Below are positions 38,379 to 46,770 of a stretch of 64,000 nucleotides of DNA, piece by piece; within the stretch, counting starts at the first letter, position 1, and every line of letters starts with the position of its first letter. Below the pieces are notes generated by a model. The model ran no database searches and was not told the DNA's origin. It saw only the letters and a program-made list of their open reading frames with translations. Source of the stretch: Caulobacter henricii. GTDB taxonomy: Bacteria > Pseudomonadota > Alphaproteobacteria > Caulobacterales > Caulobacteraceae. A program made the position numbers and the translations under genes. The stretch lies in NCBI RefSeq assembly GCF_001414055.1, contig NZ_CP013002.1, positions 2,108,001 through 2,172,000 on the forward strand, in the 5' to 3' direction.

Positions 38379-39434
38379 TTACGTCAGGGGCGTCCATTCA
38401 TCTTCCGGCGGCAAGGGTGCGAAAATCTCGTCGAGCATCGCTTCGGTCACACCTTCAAGAGACTGCGGAGCCCACTGGGGCGCATTGTCCTTGTCGATGA
38501 TCACGGCACGGACCCCTTCGAGGAAGTCATGCTTCCGGACAACACGGGCACCGATCCGATACTCCATCGCCATGTGCTCGCCGAAGTCCTCGGCGGACTC
38601 CCCCAGCGCCAGTTGCCGGAAAGCGACCTTCAGGGTCTGGGGCGACTTGGTCTTCAGGGCGGCGAGCTGGGCCTTGCCCCAGTCGCTGGAATCCATTTCC
38701 AGAAACTCGAAGATCTGTTCGACACTGTCCCCGACAAACAGCCGGTTGAGGTCCTGTTCGATGCTGGCCAGGGGAGCCTTGCCCGCATCGGCCCGGAACA
38801 TTTTCAAGGTTTCGTCGATCCGGCGGTGATCAGCGATGATCGCCTTCTTCAGCCCCTCGATCGCGCCAAACTCGACGAAGTGGGTGGCGATCCCCAGGCG
38901 CAGGCAGTCCGCGCCCTTGATCCGCGCGCCGGTCAGGGCCAGCCACAGCCCCGCCTTGCCGGGCAGGCGCGGCAGGTACCAGCCGCCGCCGACATCAGGG
39001 AACAGGCCGATGCCGGTTTCAGGCATGGCAAAGGTCGTGCGTTCCGTGGCGATCCGATAGTGAGCCGGCATCGAGATGCCGACGCCGCCGCCCATCACCA
39101 CGCCGTCCATGATCGCCACGATAGGACGGTCATAGTGGAACATCAGGTGATTGAGCCGGTATTCGGTGTGGAAGAACAGACAAGCCGCGATGCCGTCGCC
39201 CGCCCCGCTCTCAGCCAGCATTCGGATGTCGCCGCCGGCGCAGAAGCCGCGCTCGCCGGTGTGATCGATCATGACCATGTCGATCTCGGGATCGGCCTGC
39301 CAGTCCAGCAGGGTCTCGATCATGGTCTCGCACATGCCCAAGGTCAGGGCATGTAAGGCCTTGGGCCTGTTGAGCGTAATGCGGCCGACGTTTTTATGAA
39401 CGCGGACAATGATTTCGGCGGTGTCGTTCAGCAT
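38379..39434 (-). CDS. 3-hydroxyisobutyryl-CoA hydrolase (enoyl-CoA hydratase/isomerase family)
   Basis: 351 aa, the usual HIBYL-CoA hydrolase length and longer than plain enoyl-CoA hydratases. Crotonase-fold motifs: GRITLNRPKALHALTLGM, GERGFCAGGDIRML, RPIVAIMDGVVMGGGVGISM and FAMPETGIGLFPDVGGGWYLPRLPG. The enzyme releases 3-hydroxyisobutyrate, the substrate of the nearby mmsB product. GAGGA lies six bases upstream. Seven bases overlap with the upstream phosphatase gene. Confidence 0.92.
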   Translation of the reverse strand: MLNDTAEIIVRVHKNVGRITLNRPKALHALTLGMCETMIETLLDWQADPEIDMVMIDHTGERGFCAGGDIRMLAESGAGDGIAACLFFHTEYRLNHLMFHYDRPIVAIMDGVVMGGGVGISMPAHYRIATERTTFAMPETGIGLFPDVGGGWYLPRLPGKAGLWLALTGARIKGADCLRLGIATHFVEFGAIEGLKKAIIADHRRIDETLKMFRADAGKAPLASIEQDLNRLFVGDSVEQIFEFLEMDSSDWGKAQLAALKTKSPQTLKVAFRQLALGESAEDFGEHMAMEYRIGARVVRKHDFLEGVRAVIIDKDNAPQWAPQSLEGVTEAMLDEIFAPLPPEDEWTPLT

Positions 39435-40030
39435 GCCGGTTCCTCGACGGGTTCACAGTCCAGGCGATCAATCTGGCCGCCGTGCAATCGGTAGAGCGCG
39501 TCCTGAGGCACGTCCTGGGCCAGGGTGGCTTCGCGCGAGAGGCCCGCATAGGCCCCCCGCAGCAGCCGGCCGGCGATGCCGTGGCTGACCACGATCAGCC
39601 GGCGCTCCGGTTCAGTCGCCTGCTCGGCCAGCCAATCGGACACTCGCGCCATGACCTGCTCATAGGTCTCGCCGCCCGGCGCGGTGAAGAACCATTCTGG
39701 GCTGTTGAAAGCCTCGGGATTTTCGCGCTGCACATCGGCATAGAGCCGCCCCTCCCACTGGCCGACCGTCAGCTCCATGAGCCGATCATCGAAGGCGACC
39801 GTCATGCCAAGCCGGTCGGCGATGGCCTGGGCCGTATCGCGCGCCCGACGCAGCGGGCTGGCGACGATCCGCCAGACGGCTGAAGGGTCGCGCGCAATCA
39901 GATCATGCAGCAGGTCGGCCATGGCTGCGGCCTGCAAGCGGCCGAGCGGCGTCAGGTCGGCCTCGGTCTGGCCTTGCAGGCGACGTTCGCGGTTCCACTC
40001 GGTCTGGCCGTGGCGGCAGAGATAGATCAC
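39428..40030 (-). CDS. Histidine phosphatase family protein
   Basis: 200 aa, GTG start with AGGA upstream. The phosphohistidine motif YLCRHGQTEWNRERRLQGQ is at the N-terminus, with second-arginine SPLRRARDTAQAI, a proton-donor ELTVGQWEG and the second His in LIVVSHGIAGRLL. Such enzymes range from phosphoglycerate mutase to alpha-ribazole phosphatase; the substrate cannot be told. It sits between the acyl-CoA dehydrogenase and hydrolase genes of valine catabolism and overlaps the latter. Confidence 0.9.
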   Translation of the reverse strand: MIYLCRHGQTEWNRERRLQGQTEADLTPLGRLQAAAMADLLHDLIARDPSAVWRIVASPLRRARDTAQAIADRLGMTVAFDDRLMELTVGQWEGRLYADVQRENPEAFNSPEWFFTAPGGETYEQVMARVSDWLAEQATEPERRLIVVSHGIAGRLLRGAYAGLSREATLAQDVPQDALYRLHGGQIDRLDCEPVEEPAC

Positions 40031-40066
40031 GTCAGGTCCTGGGTTCGGCGAAGGGCTGGCGTGGCT

Positions 40067-41206
40067 CTACTGCCGAAACATCTCGCGCGCTATGATCACG
40101 CGCATGATCTCGTTGGTGCCTTCCAGGATCTGGTGCACCCGCAGGTCGCGGACGATGCGCTCCAGGGGATAGTCCTGCAGATAGCCATAGCCGCCATGCA
40201 GTTGCAGCGCATCATTGGCCACCTGGAACCCGGCGTCGGTGGCGAAGCGTTTGGCCATGGCGCAGAGCTTGGTGGCCTGCGGGTCGCGGTTGTCCAGCGC
40301 ATGGGCCGCGCGGCGCACCATCAGGCGGGCCGCCTCCAGCTCGGTGGCCATATCGGCCAGCTTGAACTGCAGGGCCTGGAAGTCCTTCAGCGGCCGCCCG
40401 AACTGGTTGCGGGTCTCCAGATAGGCCTTGGCGGTGTCGAGCGCGAACTGCGCCCCGCCCAGCGAGCAGGAGGCGATGTTCAGGCGCCCGCCGTCCAGTC
40501 CCATCATGGCGAAGCGGAAGCCCTCGCCTTCCTGGCCGATGCGGTTGGACACCGGCACGCGGCAATCATCGAAATTGACCTGGGCCGTCGGCTGGCTGTT
40601 CCAGCCCATCTTGCGTTCGTTGGCGCCGAAGGTGAGGCCCGGCGTTCCCTTCTCGACCACGAAGGCCGAGACGCCCTTGGCACCGTCGCCGCCGGTGCGG
40701 GCCATGACCACATAGACGTCCGACACGCCACCGCCCGAGATGAAGGCTTTGCCGCCGTTCAGCACATAGTGGTCGCCCTCCAGCCTGGCGCTGGTGCGCA
40801 TGTTAGCGGCGTCAGAGCCCGAACCCGGCTCGGTCAGGCAATAGCTGGCGATCAGCTCCATGGTCGTCAGGCGCGGCAGATAGCGCTGGCGCAGATCCTC
40901 GGACCCGAACCGGTCGATCATCCACGAGGCCATGTTGTGAATGGTGAGATAGGCGGCCGTAGGGACGTCGCCATAGGACAGGGCTTCAAAGATGATCGAG
41001 GCATCCAGACGGCTCAGGCCGGTGCCGCCGACATCGTCCTGCACATAAATGCCGGCAAAACCCAGTTCAGCAGCCTGACGCAGCACATCGACCGGGAAGT
41101 GCTTCTTCTCGTCCCATTCCGCCGAATGCGGGGCAAGCTGTCCTTCAGCGAAGGCGCGCGCGGCGTCCTGGATGGCGATCTGATCGTCGCTCAGTGCGAA
41201 ATCCAT
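40067..41206 (-). CDS. Acyl-CoA dehydrogenase, probably isobutyryl-CoA dehydrogenase
   Basis: 379 aa, FAD-dependent. Motifs: [98 protein letters not shown] with the catalytic Glu in EGTNEIM. Neighbourhood with the 3-hydroxyisobutyryl-CoA hydrolase and mmsB makes isobutyryl-CoA (valine) the likely substrate. GGAGG lies upstream of the ATG. It is the first gene of the minus-strand valine operon. Confidence 0.9.
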   Translation of the reverse strand: MDFALSDDQIAIQDAARAFAEGQLAPHSAEWDEKKHFPVDVLRQAAELGFAGIYVQDDVGGTGLSRLDASIIFEALSYGDVPTAAYLTIHNMASWMIDRFGSEDLRQRYLPRLTTMELIASYCLTEPGSGSDAANMRTSARLEGDHYVLNGGKAFISGGGVSDVYVVMARTGGDGAKGVSAFVVEKGTPGLTFGANERKMGWNSQPTAQVNFDDCRVPVSNRIGQEGEGFRFAMMGLDGGRLNIASCSLGGAQFALDTAKAYLETRNQFGRPLKDFQALQFKLADMATELEAARLMVRRAAHALDNRDPQATKLCAMAKRFATDAGFQVANDALQLHGGYGYLQDYPLERIVRDLRVHQILEGTNEIMRVIIAREMFRQ

Positions 41207-41367
41207 GCGCGATATCCTCCCATGCGGGGCAGAACCGCCCTCGCAACATCTTGCTGCCGGACGTGCCGCGCAACGCCATCGATGTCAACGGCGTCCAGGT
41301 GGCTCATCCTTCAACGCCCGAACCCGAAACACTGCCCCACCAGACCCTGTATCCTGAAATCCACTGT

Positions 41368-41380
41368 TACACGTTGTGTA
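41368..41380. promoter_or_regulatory. Small palindrome in the dehydrogenase/DUF2147 divergent region
   Basis: TACAC-GTT-GTGTA within a 252-bp intergenic region between the acyl-CoA dehydrogenase and the first DUF2147 gene. A second dyad, TGATC-GCA-GATCA, lies at 41420-41432. Sites of this size are compatible with a TetR- or MarR-type regulator of the valine operon, but the regulator is not identified. Confidence 0.35.
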
Positions 41381-41458
41381 GTGCCTGGAATGCCACAACC
41401 CCTTGATCATAGAGCGCATTGATCGCAGATCACGCCTCCGGAGGCGTCACCTTTTCGC

Positions 41459-41911
41459 ATGCATAGTTTGAAGCTCGTCGCAGTTCTGTCTGCCGCAGTT
41501 GTCGGCCTCATCTCTGTTCCTGCCCATGCGGCCGGCGAGAGCGCGCTAGGCTATGGCGTCTGGCGCAATCCGAAGGACAATGTTCGGGTCGAGATCAAGA
41601 GCTGCGGGGCCACGACCTGCGGCGTGGTCGTCTATGCCAGCCCAAAGGCCCAGGCTGATGCGCGCAAGAGTGGCTACGACACCCTGATCGGCCAGCAGCT
41701 TCTGCGAGAATTTGAGCCCGTCGGAAATCGCATGATGCGCGGAAAGGTCTTCGTGCCCACCTTGCGGGTCACCCTGGTTGGCACCGCAGAGTTCCTTGAC
41801 GCCCGGACGATGCACGCCAAGGGGTGCGTACTCGGCAAGCTGATCTGCAAGTCACAGATCTGGACCCGGGTCGAAACCGTCACGGCCAGCACGGGCCGCG
41901 CTCCCAGCTAG
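41459..41911 (+). CDS. DUF2147 family secreted protein, copy 1
   Basis: 150 aa. A cleavable signal peptide (about residues 1-25, ending PAHAA) precedes a DUF2147 domain: YGVWRNPKDNVRVEIKSCG, CGVVVYAS, FVPTLRVTLVGTAEFLD and GCVLGKLICKSQIWTRV. Four cysteines in the mature part suggest disulfides in the periplasm. DUF2147 proteins are lipocalin-like beta proteins of unknown function. It is about 60% identical (by eye) to the copy at 43785-44243 and lies upstream of the flavin monooxygenase on the same strand. Confidence 0.85.
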   Translation: MHSLKLVAVLSAAVVGLISVPAHAAGESALGYGVWRNPKDNVRVEIKSCGATTCGVVVYASPKAQADARKSGYDTLIGQQLLREFEPVGNRMMRGKVFVPTLRVTLVGTAEFLDARTMHAKGCVLGKLICKSQIWTRVETVTASTGRAPS

Positions 41912-41999
41912 GCAGCCGCATCCGGCTCATCCCAACGATTTGCGGCCCATCCATCGCTGCCCGTTGCGGGCCCCAGCCTATCCAATGACAACAAGGCGC

Positions 42000-42013
42000 T
42001 TGATCCTGATCAA
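42000..42013 (+). promoter_or_regulatory. Perfect FNR/FixK-type box upstream of the flavin monooxygenase
   Basis: TTGATCCTGATCAA is an exact match to TTGAT-N4-ATCAA, the FNR/FixK consensus. It is centred 121 bp upstream of the monooxygenase ATG and 90 bp after the preceding DUF2147 stop. With class II spacing the start site would be near 42048, where a weak -10 (TACGGC) is possible. Confidence 0.6.
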
Positions 42014-42127
42014 ACCTCGCGGCAGCGTGTAGGTTTACGGCGTTTAGTTAGATGCCCGCAGAGGCATCGACTTTTGGCGAGGGCACGCGGCGGACCTCAT
42101 GGGGTTCTCCGCCCAGGGAAGACGCGC

Positions 42128-43630
42128 ATGACGGACACTTCTACGCTCGAGAGAGCGCCGCAAAAGTCGTCGATCGAGCATTTCGACGTGATCATCGTCG
42201 GGGCCGGAATTTCCGGTGTCGGCGGGGCTTACCACCTGACCCAGCAACGCCCGGGAACGCGCTTCGTCGTCCTCGAGGCGCTCGGCGACTTTGGTGGAAC
42301 CTGGCGCAGCCATACCTATCCCGGCATCCGTTCCGACAGCGACCTCTATACCTTCGGATATCGGTTCAAGCCCTGGGTCGGACCACCGATCGCCAGCGCC
42401 GCCGAGATCCTGAAATACATGGGAGAGGTGATCGAGGACAACGATCTGGGCCGCCACATCCGCTATGGCCACAGGATCACCACAGCCCGCTGGTCCAGCC
42501 AGGACAAGCTGTGGTCGCTGGAGGTCACCCGCAGCGACGGAGCGGTTCTGCGCTTCACCACCAACTTCCTCTGGATGTGCCAGGGCTACTATCGCCAATT
42601 GCAGGGCTACACACCCCAATGGCCCGGCATGGCCGACTATGCGGGCCAGATCATCCATCCGCAGGAATGGCCCGAGGCCCTCGATTACAAGGGCAAGAAG
42701 GTCGTGGTCATCGGCTCGGGGGCCACGGCGGCGACCCTGGTGCCCGCCATTGCCGGGGACTGCAGCCACGTCACCCTGCTGCAGCGCTCACCGACCTATT
42801 TCGTCCCCGGGCGCAATGAGAACGACCTGGCCAATACCCTGCGTGAACTGCAGATCGACGAGACCTGGATCCACGAGATCGTCCGTCGCAAGGCCCTGTT
42901 CGACCAGGAAATGTTCACCCATCGCGCGGTCGCCGAGCCCGACGCGGTCAAGGCCGAACTGCTGGAGGGCGTGAAAGCCTTCCTCGGCGAAGACTTCGAC
43001 ATCGCCAAGCATTTCACCCCACACTACCGCCCCTGGCGCCAGCGGATCGCCTTCGTGCCGGACGGCGACCTGTTCCAGGGCATAGCCTCGGGCAAGGCTT
43101 CCGTGGTCACCGACGAGATCGAACGCTTTACCAGGACCGGGCTCCTTCTGAAATCGGGCGAACAGCTCGAGGCGGACATCATCGTCACGGCGACCGGCTT
43201 CAACCTGAATGTGCTGGGCGACATTGACTTCGCGATCGACGGCAAGCCGCTGAATTTCGCGGACACCGTCACCTATCGCGGCATGATGTTCACCGGCGTG
43301 CCCAACATGGCCTGGGTCTTTGGCTACTTCCGCGCCAGTTGGACCCTGCGAGCCGACCTGATCGCCGATTTCGTGTGCCGCCTGCTGTCCCACATGGAGG
43401 CCAAGGGGGCCAAACAGGTCAAGGTCGCGCTCCGTCCGGAAGACAAGGACATGCCGCTGTCGGGCTGGATTGATCCGGAAAATTTCAATCCGGGCTATCT
43501 GATGCGCGGCATGCATCTCTTGCCCAAGGCTGGCGACAAGCCAGAGTGGCGGCATACCCAGGACTATTGGCGGGAAAAGGATGACCTGCCGGCCATCGAT
43601 CTGGACGAGGCCAGCTTCGTCTATTCCTGA
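42128..43630 (+). CDS. Flavin-containing monooxygenase, Baeyer-Villiger type
   Basis: 500 aa from ATG 42128 (GGGAAG upstream). The first FAD loop is VIIVGAGISGVGGAY; the second NADPH loop VVVIGSGATAATLVP. Between them, YAGQIIHPQEWP matches the Baeyer-Villiger fingerprint (F/Y)xGxxxHxxxW(P/D). FGGTWRSHTYPGIRSDSDLYTF is also characteristic. These enzymes insert oxygen next to ketones or oxidise N/S groups; the substrate cannot be told. It is preceded by an FNR/FixK-type box and flanked on both sides by DUF2147 paralogues on the same strand. Confidence 0.92.
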   Translation: MTDTSTLERAPQKSSIEHFDVIIVGAGISGVGGAYHLTQQRPGTRFVVLEALGDFGGTWRSHTYPGIRSDSDLYTFGYRFKPWVGPPIASAAEILKYMGEVIEDNDLGRHIRYGHRITTARWSSQDKLWSLEVTRSDGAVLRFTTNFLWMCQGYYRQLQGYTPQWPGMADYAGQIIHPQEWPEALDYKGKKVVVIGSGATAATLVPAIAGDCSHVTLLQRSPTYFVPGRNENDLANTLRELQIDETWIHEIVRRKALFDQEMFTHRAVAEPDAVKAELLEGVKAFLGEDFDIAKHFTPHYRPWRQRIAFVPDGDLFQGIASGKASVVTDEIERFTRTGLLLKSGEQLEADIIVTATGFNLNVLGDIDFAIDGKPLNFADTVTYRGMMFTGVPNMAWVFGYFRASWTLRADLIADFVCRLLSHMEAKGAKQVKVALRPEDKDMPLSGWIDPENFNPGYLMRGMHLLPKAGDKPEWRHTQDYWREKDDLPAIDLDEASFVYS

Positions 43631-43784
43631 TCGCGCTGGGGCGCGGATGTGGCCGGATCCGGTGATCCGGTAGCGATCCCCGCCGTCAACCCCGAGCGGT
43701 TTCGAAGTCGCCTGCGGCGCGCTCCCCCTTGCCAATGGACCAGCCTGCCTCCAAGTCTGCTCACCCGTGGAGGCGCTAACCAAG

Positions 43785-44243
43785 ATGCGTATGAGAATGT
43801 TCGGCGTGATTGCGGTCTCGGCGGCGCTTGGCCTGGCGTCCAGCCCTGCCGTGGCTGCCAGCGCCCCCGACAACGCCACGACCTATGGCGTGTGGCGCAA
43901 CCCCAAGAACAGCGTCCATCTCGAGATCAAGGATTGCGGCGCAACAGCCTGCGGCGTGGTGGTCTGGGCCAGTGCTCATGCCAAGGCCGACGCCCGCAAG
44001 GGCGGTTCGGCCAACCTCGTCGGCCTGCAGCTCCTTCGGGACTTTGCGCCTGACAAGAACGGGGCATGGCGCGGCAGGGTCTTCGTGCCCGATCTCAACA
44101 TGACCTTCGCCGGCACAGCTGAGGTACTGGACGCCAAGACCCTTAAGGCCAAGGGCTGCGTGCTGGGTGGCATACTGTGCAAGTCACAAATCTGGACACG
44201 GGTGGACCCGAGCTCGGTCATGGCTTCCTCGGTCAGTCCCTAG
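43785..44243 (+). CDS. DUF2147 family secreted protein, copy 2
   Basis: 152 aa from ATG 43785 with GGAGG 11 bases upstream (a GTG at 43767 is also in frame). Signal peptide MRMRMFGVIAVSAALGLASS, then TYGVWRNPKNSVHLEIKDCG, CGVVVWAS, FVPDLNMTFAGTAEVLD and GCVLGGILCKSQIWTRV. The four cysteines of copy 1 are conserved. The pair arose by duplication either side of the monooxygenase, or the monooxygenase was inserted between them. Confidence 0.85.
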   Translation: MRMRMFGVIAVSAALGLASSPAVAASAPDNATTYGVWRNPKNSVHLEIKDCGATACGVVVWASAHAKADARKGGSANLVGLQLLRDFAPDKNGAWRGRVFVPDLNMTFAGTAEVLDAKTLKAKGCVLGGILCKSQIWTRVDPSSVMASSVSP

Positions 44244-44304
44244 AACACGCCTTAAGGGCAGGTGTGGCTTGCCTCGCGGGCCCGACCGCGCGAAACCCTA
44301 GACC

Positions 44305-45306
44305 ATGACCACGCCCCCGCTCGCCCCCTACCCCGCTACCCGCCTGCGCCGCGTTCGCCAGGCTGACTGGACCCGCCGCCTGGTCCGCGAGGCCGAGGTG
44401 CGCCCCTCCGACCTGATCTGGTCGATGATCGTGCATGAAGGCGAAGGCGTGATCCCGGTGGCTTCGATGCCGGGCGTTGAGCGCCTGAGCGTCAAGGAGG
44501 CCGCCAAGGCCGCTGTCCGGGCCCGTGACCTGGGCATCCCGGCCATCGCCATCTTTCCGCACATCGACGGGGCCCGGAAGGACGCCGCCGGCTCGATCGC
44601 CGCCGATCCCGACGGCGTCATCCCTCGCGCGGTCAAGGCCATGAAGGACGCCGCACCCGAAGTCGGCATCATGTGCGACGTGGCCCTGGACCCCTTCACG
44701 AACCACGGCCACGACGGCGTCGTCGAGGGCGGCAAGATCCTCAATGATCCGACCATCGAACGCCTGATCGAACAGGGACTGATGCAGGCGCAGGCCGGTG
44801 CCGATATCCTGGCCCCGTCCGACATGATGGACGGCCGCATCGGCGCCCTGCGCGCGGCGCTGGAAGGCGCGAACTTCCAGGACACCCTGATCATGTCCTA
44901 TGCCGCCAAGTACGCCTCGGCCTTCTATGGCCCGTATCGCGACGCCATCGGCTCGGCCAAGCTGGCCGGCGGCCAGGGTGACAAGAAGACCTATCAGATG
45001 GACCCGGCCAACACCGAGGAGGCCATCCGCGAAGTCGCACTAGACATCGCCGAGGGTGCCGACATGGTCATGGTCAAGCCGGGCATGCCCTATCTGGATA
45101 TCCTGCGCCGTCTGGTCGACGAGTTCCGCATGCCCACCTACGCCTTCCAGGTGTCCGGCGAGTACGCGATGATCAAGGCCGCCGGCATGAACGGCTGGAT
45201 CGACGAGGAACGGGCCATCCTCGAAAGCCTGACCGCCTTCAAACGGGCCGGCGCGGCCGGGATCATCAGCTATTTCGCGCCCTGGGCGGCGGAAAAGCTG
45301 GGCTGA
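44305..45306 (+). CDS. hemB: Delta-aminolevulinic acid dehydratase (porphobilinogen synthase)
   Basis: 333 aa. Condenses two 5-aminolevulinate molecules to porphobilinogen. Signatures: TRLRRVRQADWTRRLVREAE, the Schiff-base lysine region MSYAAKYASAFYGPYRDA, and the second lysine region MVMVKPGMPYLDILRR. GIMCDVALDPFTNHGHDG marks the Mg-binding lid of the alphaproteobacterial type without the Zn-cysteine triplet. Its TGA overlaps the ATG of the next gene by one base. Confidence 0.97.
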   Translation: MTTPPLAPYPATRLRRVRQADWTRRLVREAEVRPSDLIWSMIVHEGEGVIPVASMPGVERLSVKEAAKAAVRARDLGIPAIAIFPHIDGARKDAAGSIAADPDGVIPRAVKAMKDAAPEVGIMCDVALDPFTNHGHDGVVEGGKILNDPTIERLIEQGLMQAQAGADILAPSDMMDGRIGALRAALEGANFQDTLIMSYAAKYASAFYGPYRDAIGSAKLAGGQGDKKTYQMDPANTEEAIREVALDIAEGADMVMVKPGMPYLDILRRLVDEFRMPTYAFQVSGEYAMIKAAGMNGWIDEERAILESLTAFKRAGAAGIISYFAPWAAEKLG

Positions 45307-45707
45307 TGCGGTTTGGTACGCTGAGATCAATCGCTCACAATCTGGGTGACTCTATCTCAACGGGGCTTGGCCTGCCGATAGGGCGCTACGGCTACGACAT
45401 CTTTGAAGAAGCTAAGAACTCATCAGAAGGCTTCCTCGAAATCGACTTCATCGCGGGTGCCATATGCGGTGCCATGCCGTCGCCGGTCTTGTCCGACGCA
45501 TTGTTGCAATACACTCGATGGCTTCATGAGCTGGCGGCAAAACACGGCGCAACGCTCGACGACTTCTCACGCCTGACGCTTCGCTTCGCGGACTCAAAGC
45601 CATACGGTCGACACTTCGTAGCCACTATCGCCAACCAACGTGGCCGATCTGCCGGCACAGTTTATGACGGCGCGGGCGGCCTCACATTGGCCAAGCTGGG
45701 TCCATGA
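45306..45707 (+). CDS. Orphan protein of unknown function
   Basis: 133 aa, no signal peptide or membrane helix, no domain I recognise. Visible features: an N-terminal GLGLPIGRYGYDIFEEAK, a central GFLEIDFIAGAICGAMPS and a basic YGRHFVATIANQRGRSAG end. Its codon use and base composition (roughly 55-57% GC by eye, with codons such as TCA, CAA and AAA) differ clearly from neighbouring genes. It is joined to hemB by TGATG and to the NUDIX gene by ATGA overlap, so it is expected to be translated in that operon. Possibly acquired by horizontal transfer. Confidence 0.65.
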   Translation: MRFGTLRSIAHNLGDSISTGLGLPIGRYGYDIFEEAKNSSEGFLEIDFIAGAICGAMPSPVLSDALLQYTRWLHELAAKHGATLDDFSRLTLRFADSKPYGRHFVATIANQRGRSAGTVYDGAGGLTLAKLGP

Positions 45708-46087
45708 TCCAGCCGATCCTCGATATCGTCACCGCCGTCATCCACGACGATGCCGGCCGGATGCTGGTGGTCCGCAAGCGCGGCACGGCGATCTTCATGA
45801 AGCCCGGCGGCAAGCGCGAGCCGGGCGAGGACGACCTCACGGCCCTGGCCCGCGAACTCGACGAGGAACTGGGCTGCCGGCTGGTCGAGGCCACGCTGCT
45901 GGGACGGTTCGAGGCACCGGCCGCCAACGAGCCGGACCATCTTGTTCGCGCGGCGACCTATCTGGCCAAGGTCGAGGGCGAGATCGGAGTGCACGCCGAG
46001 ATCGAGGAAATGGCCTGGATCGACATCGCCGCGCCGGGCGATATCCGTCTAGCGCCCCTGATGCGCGTGGTGCTGGCCGTCCTCTAG
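45704..46087 (+). CDS. NUDIX hydrolase
   Basis: 127 aa. The full Nudix box G-x5-E-x7-RE-x2-EE-x-G is present as GKREPGEDDLTALARELDEELGC, spread over residues about 36-58. The short single-domain protein suggests a house-cleaning nucleotide pyrophosphatase or MutT-like enzyme; substrate not predictable. It overlaps the upstream orphan gene by four bases and runs tail to tail with a TetR gene, overlapping its stop by four bases. Confidence 0.93.
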   Translation: MIQPILDIVTAVIHDDAGRMLVVRKRGTAIFMKPGGKREPGEDDLTALARELDEELGCRLVEATLLGRFEAPAANEPDHLVRAATYLAKVEGEIGVHAEIEEMAWIDIAAPGDIRLAPLMRVVLAVL

Positions 46088-46698
46088 GCGCCGAGCGCCG
46101 CCGCCGCCAGTCGGGCTTGCAGAATACCCAGCGCCACCTCGCGCGCTCGGCCGGGCGGCTTGCCCAGCAGTTCGCCCAGCGGTGACCCAAACAGGCCGAC
46201 CCCCAGCGCATAGGTCACACAGCCCAGAATGAAGTCGCCCATCACCTCGGCCGAGACGCCGTCGATCTGGCTGATGCGCGCGTCGATGACTTCCTGAACG
46301 GCCTCTTGAACGCCGGTCATACGAGACGCCTGTCCGGTAAGGGCCAGCCAGGCGGCCAGACGCGCCGCCCCTTTGGACTCGAAGGCGTCGAACAGGGCCC
46401 TCATGCCCTCGCCGGCAAAGGCCGCGCCCCGTCCCTCGCCGGTGGTGATGGCCAGTACGTCGTCGACCAATTGTCGGATCATCCGTTCCATCAGGGCGGT
46501 TTGCACGCCGTCGATCGACCCGAAGTGGTGCAGGACCGTGGCATTGGCCACACCAGCCCCCTTGGCCACCTCGACGAGCTTCAGGTCCTGCGGACCCGAG
46601 GCCAGAAGGATCGTCTCGGCGGCGGCCAGGATGTTGTCGCGCGAAGCCTCAGGCGAACGACGATGTCGCGTACGACACTGCGAATGCTCTATTGACAT
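46084..46698 (-). CDS. TetR family transcriptional regulator
   Basis: 204 aa from ATG 46698. The N-terminal TetR helix-turn-helix is clear: RDNILAAAETILLASG, LKLVEVAKGAGVANATVLHHFGSIDGVQTAL. A helical ligand domain follows. It is divergent from the PF10118 gene across a 72-bp interval, so it probably controls that gene and itself. A TTGACA-like -35 lies at 46692-46697 on the plus strand. Confidence 0.93.
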   Translation of the reverse strand: MSIEHSQCRTRHRRSPEASRDNILAAAETILLASGPQDLKLVEVAKGAGVANATVLHHFGSIDGVQTALMERMIRQLVDDVLAITTGEGRGAAFAGEGMRALFDAFESKGAARLAAWLALTGQASRMTGVQEAVQEVIDARISQIDGVSAEVMGDFILGCVTYALGVGLFGSPLGELLGKPPGRAREVALGILQARLAAAALGA

Positions 46699-46770
46699 TT
46701 TTGTCGGTAACACCAATTGTAGCGTCAGGCTTGACCATACAAGCCCTATCCTGAGGCAGGACAGAACGCC

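Noticed and set aside
41194..41406. Small plus-strand reading frame of 70 codons
   Set aside because: Overlaps the start of the acyl-CoA dehydrogenase gene, has no ribosome-binding site and looks like promoter DNA.
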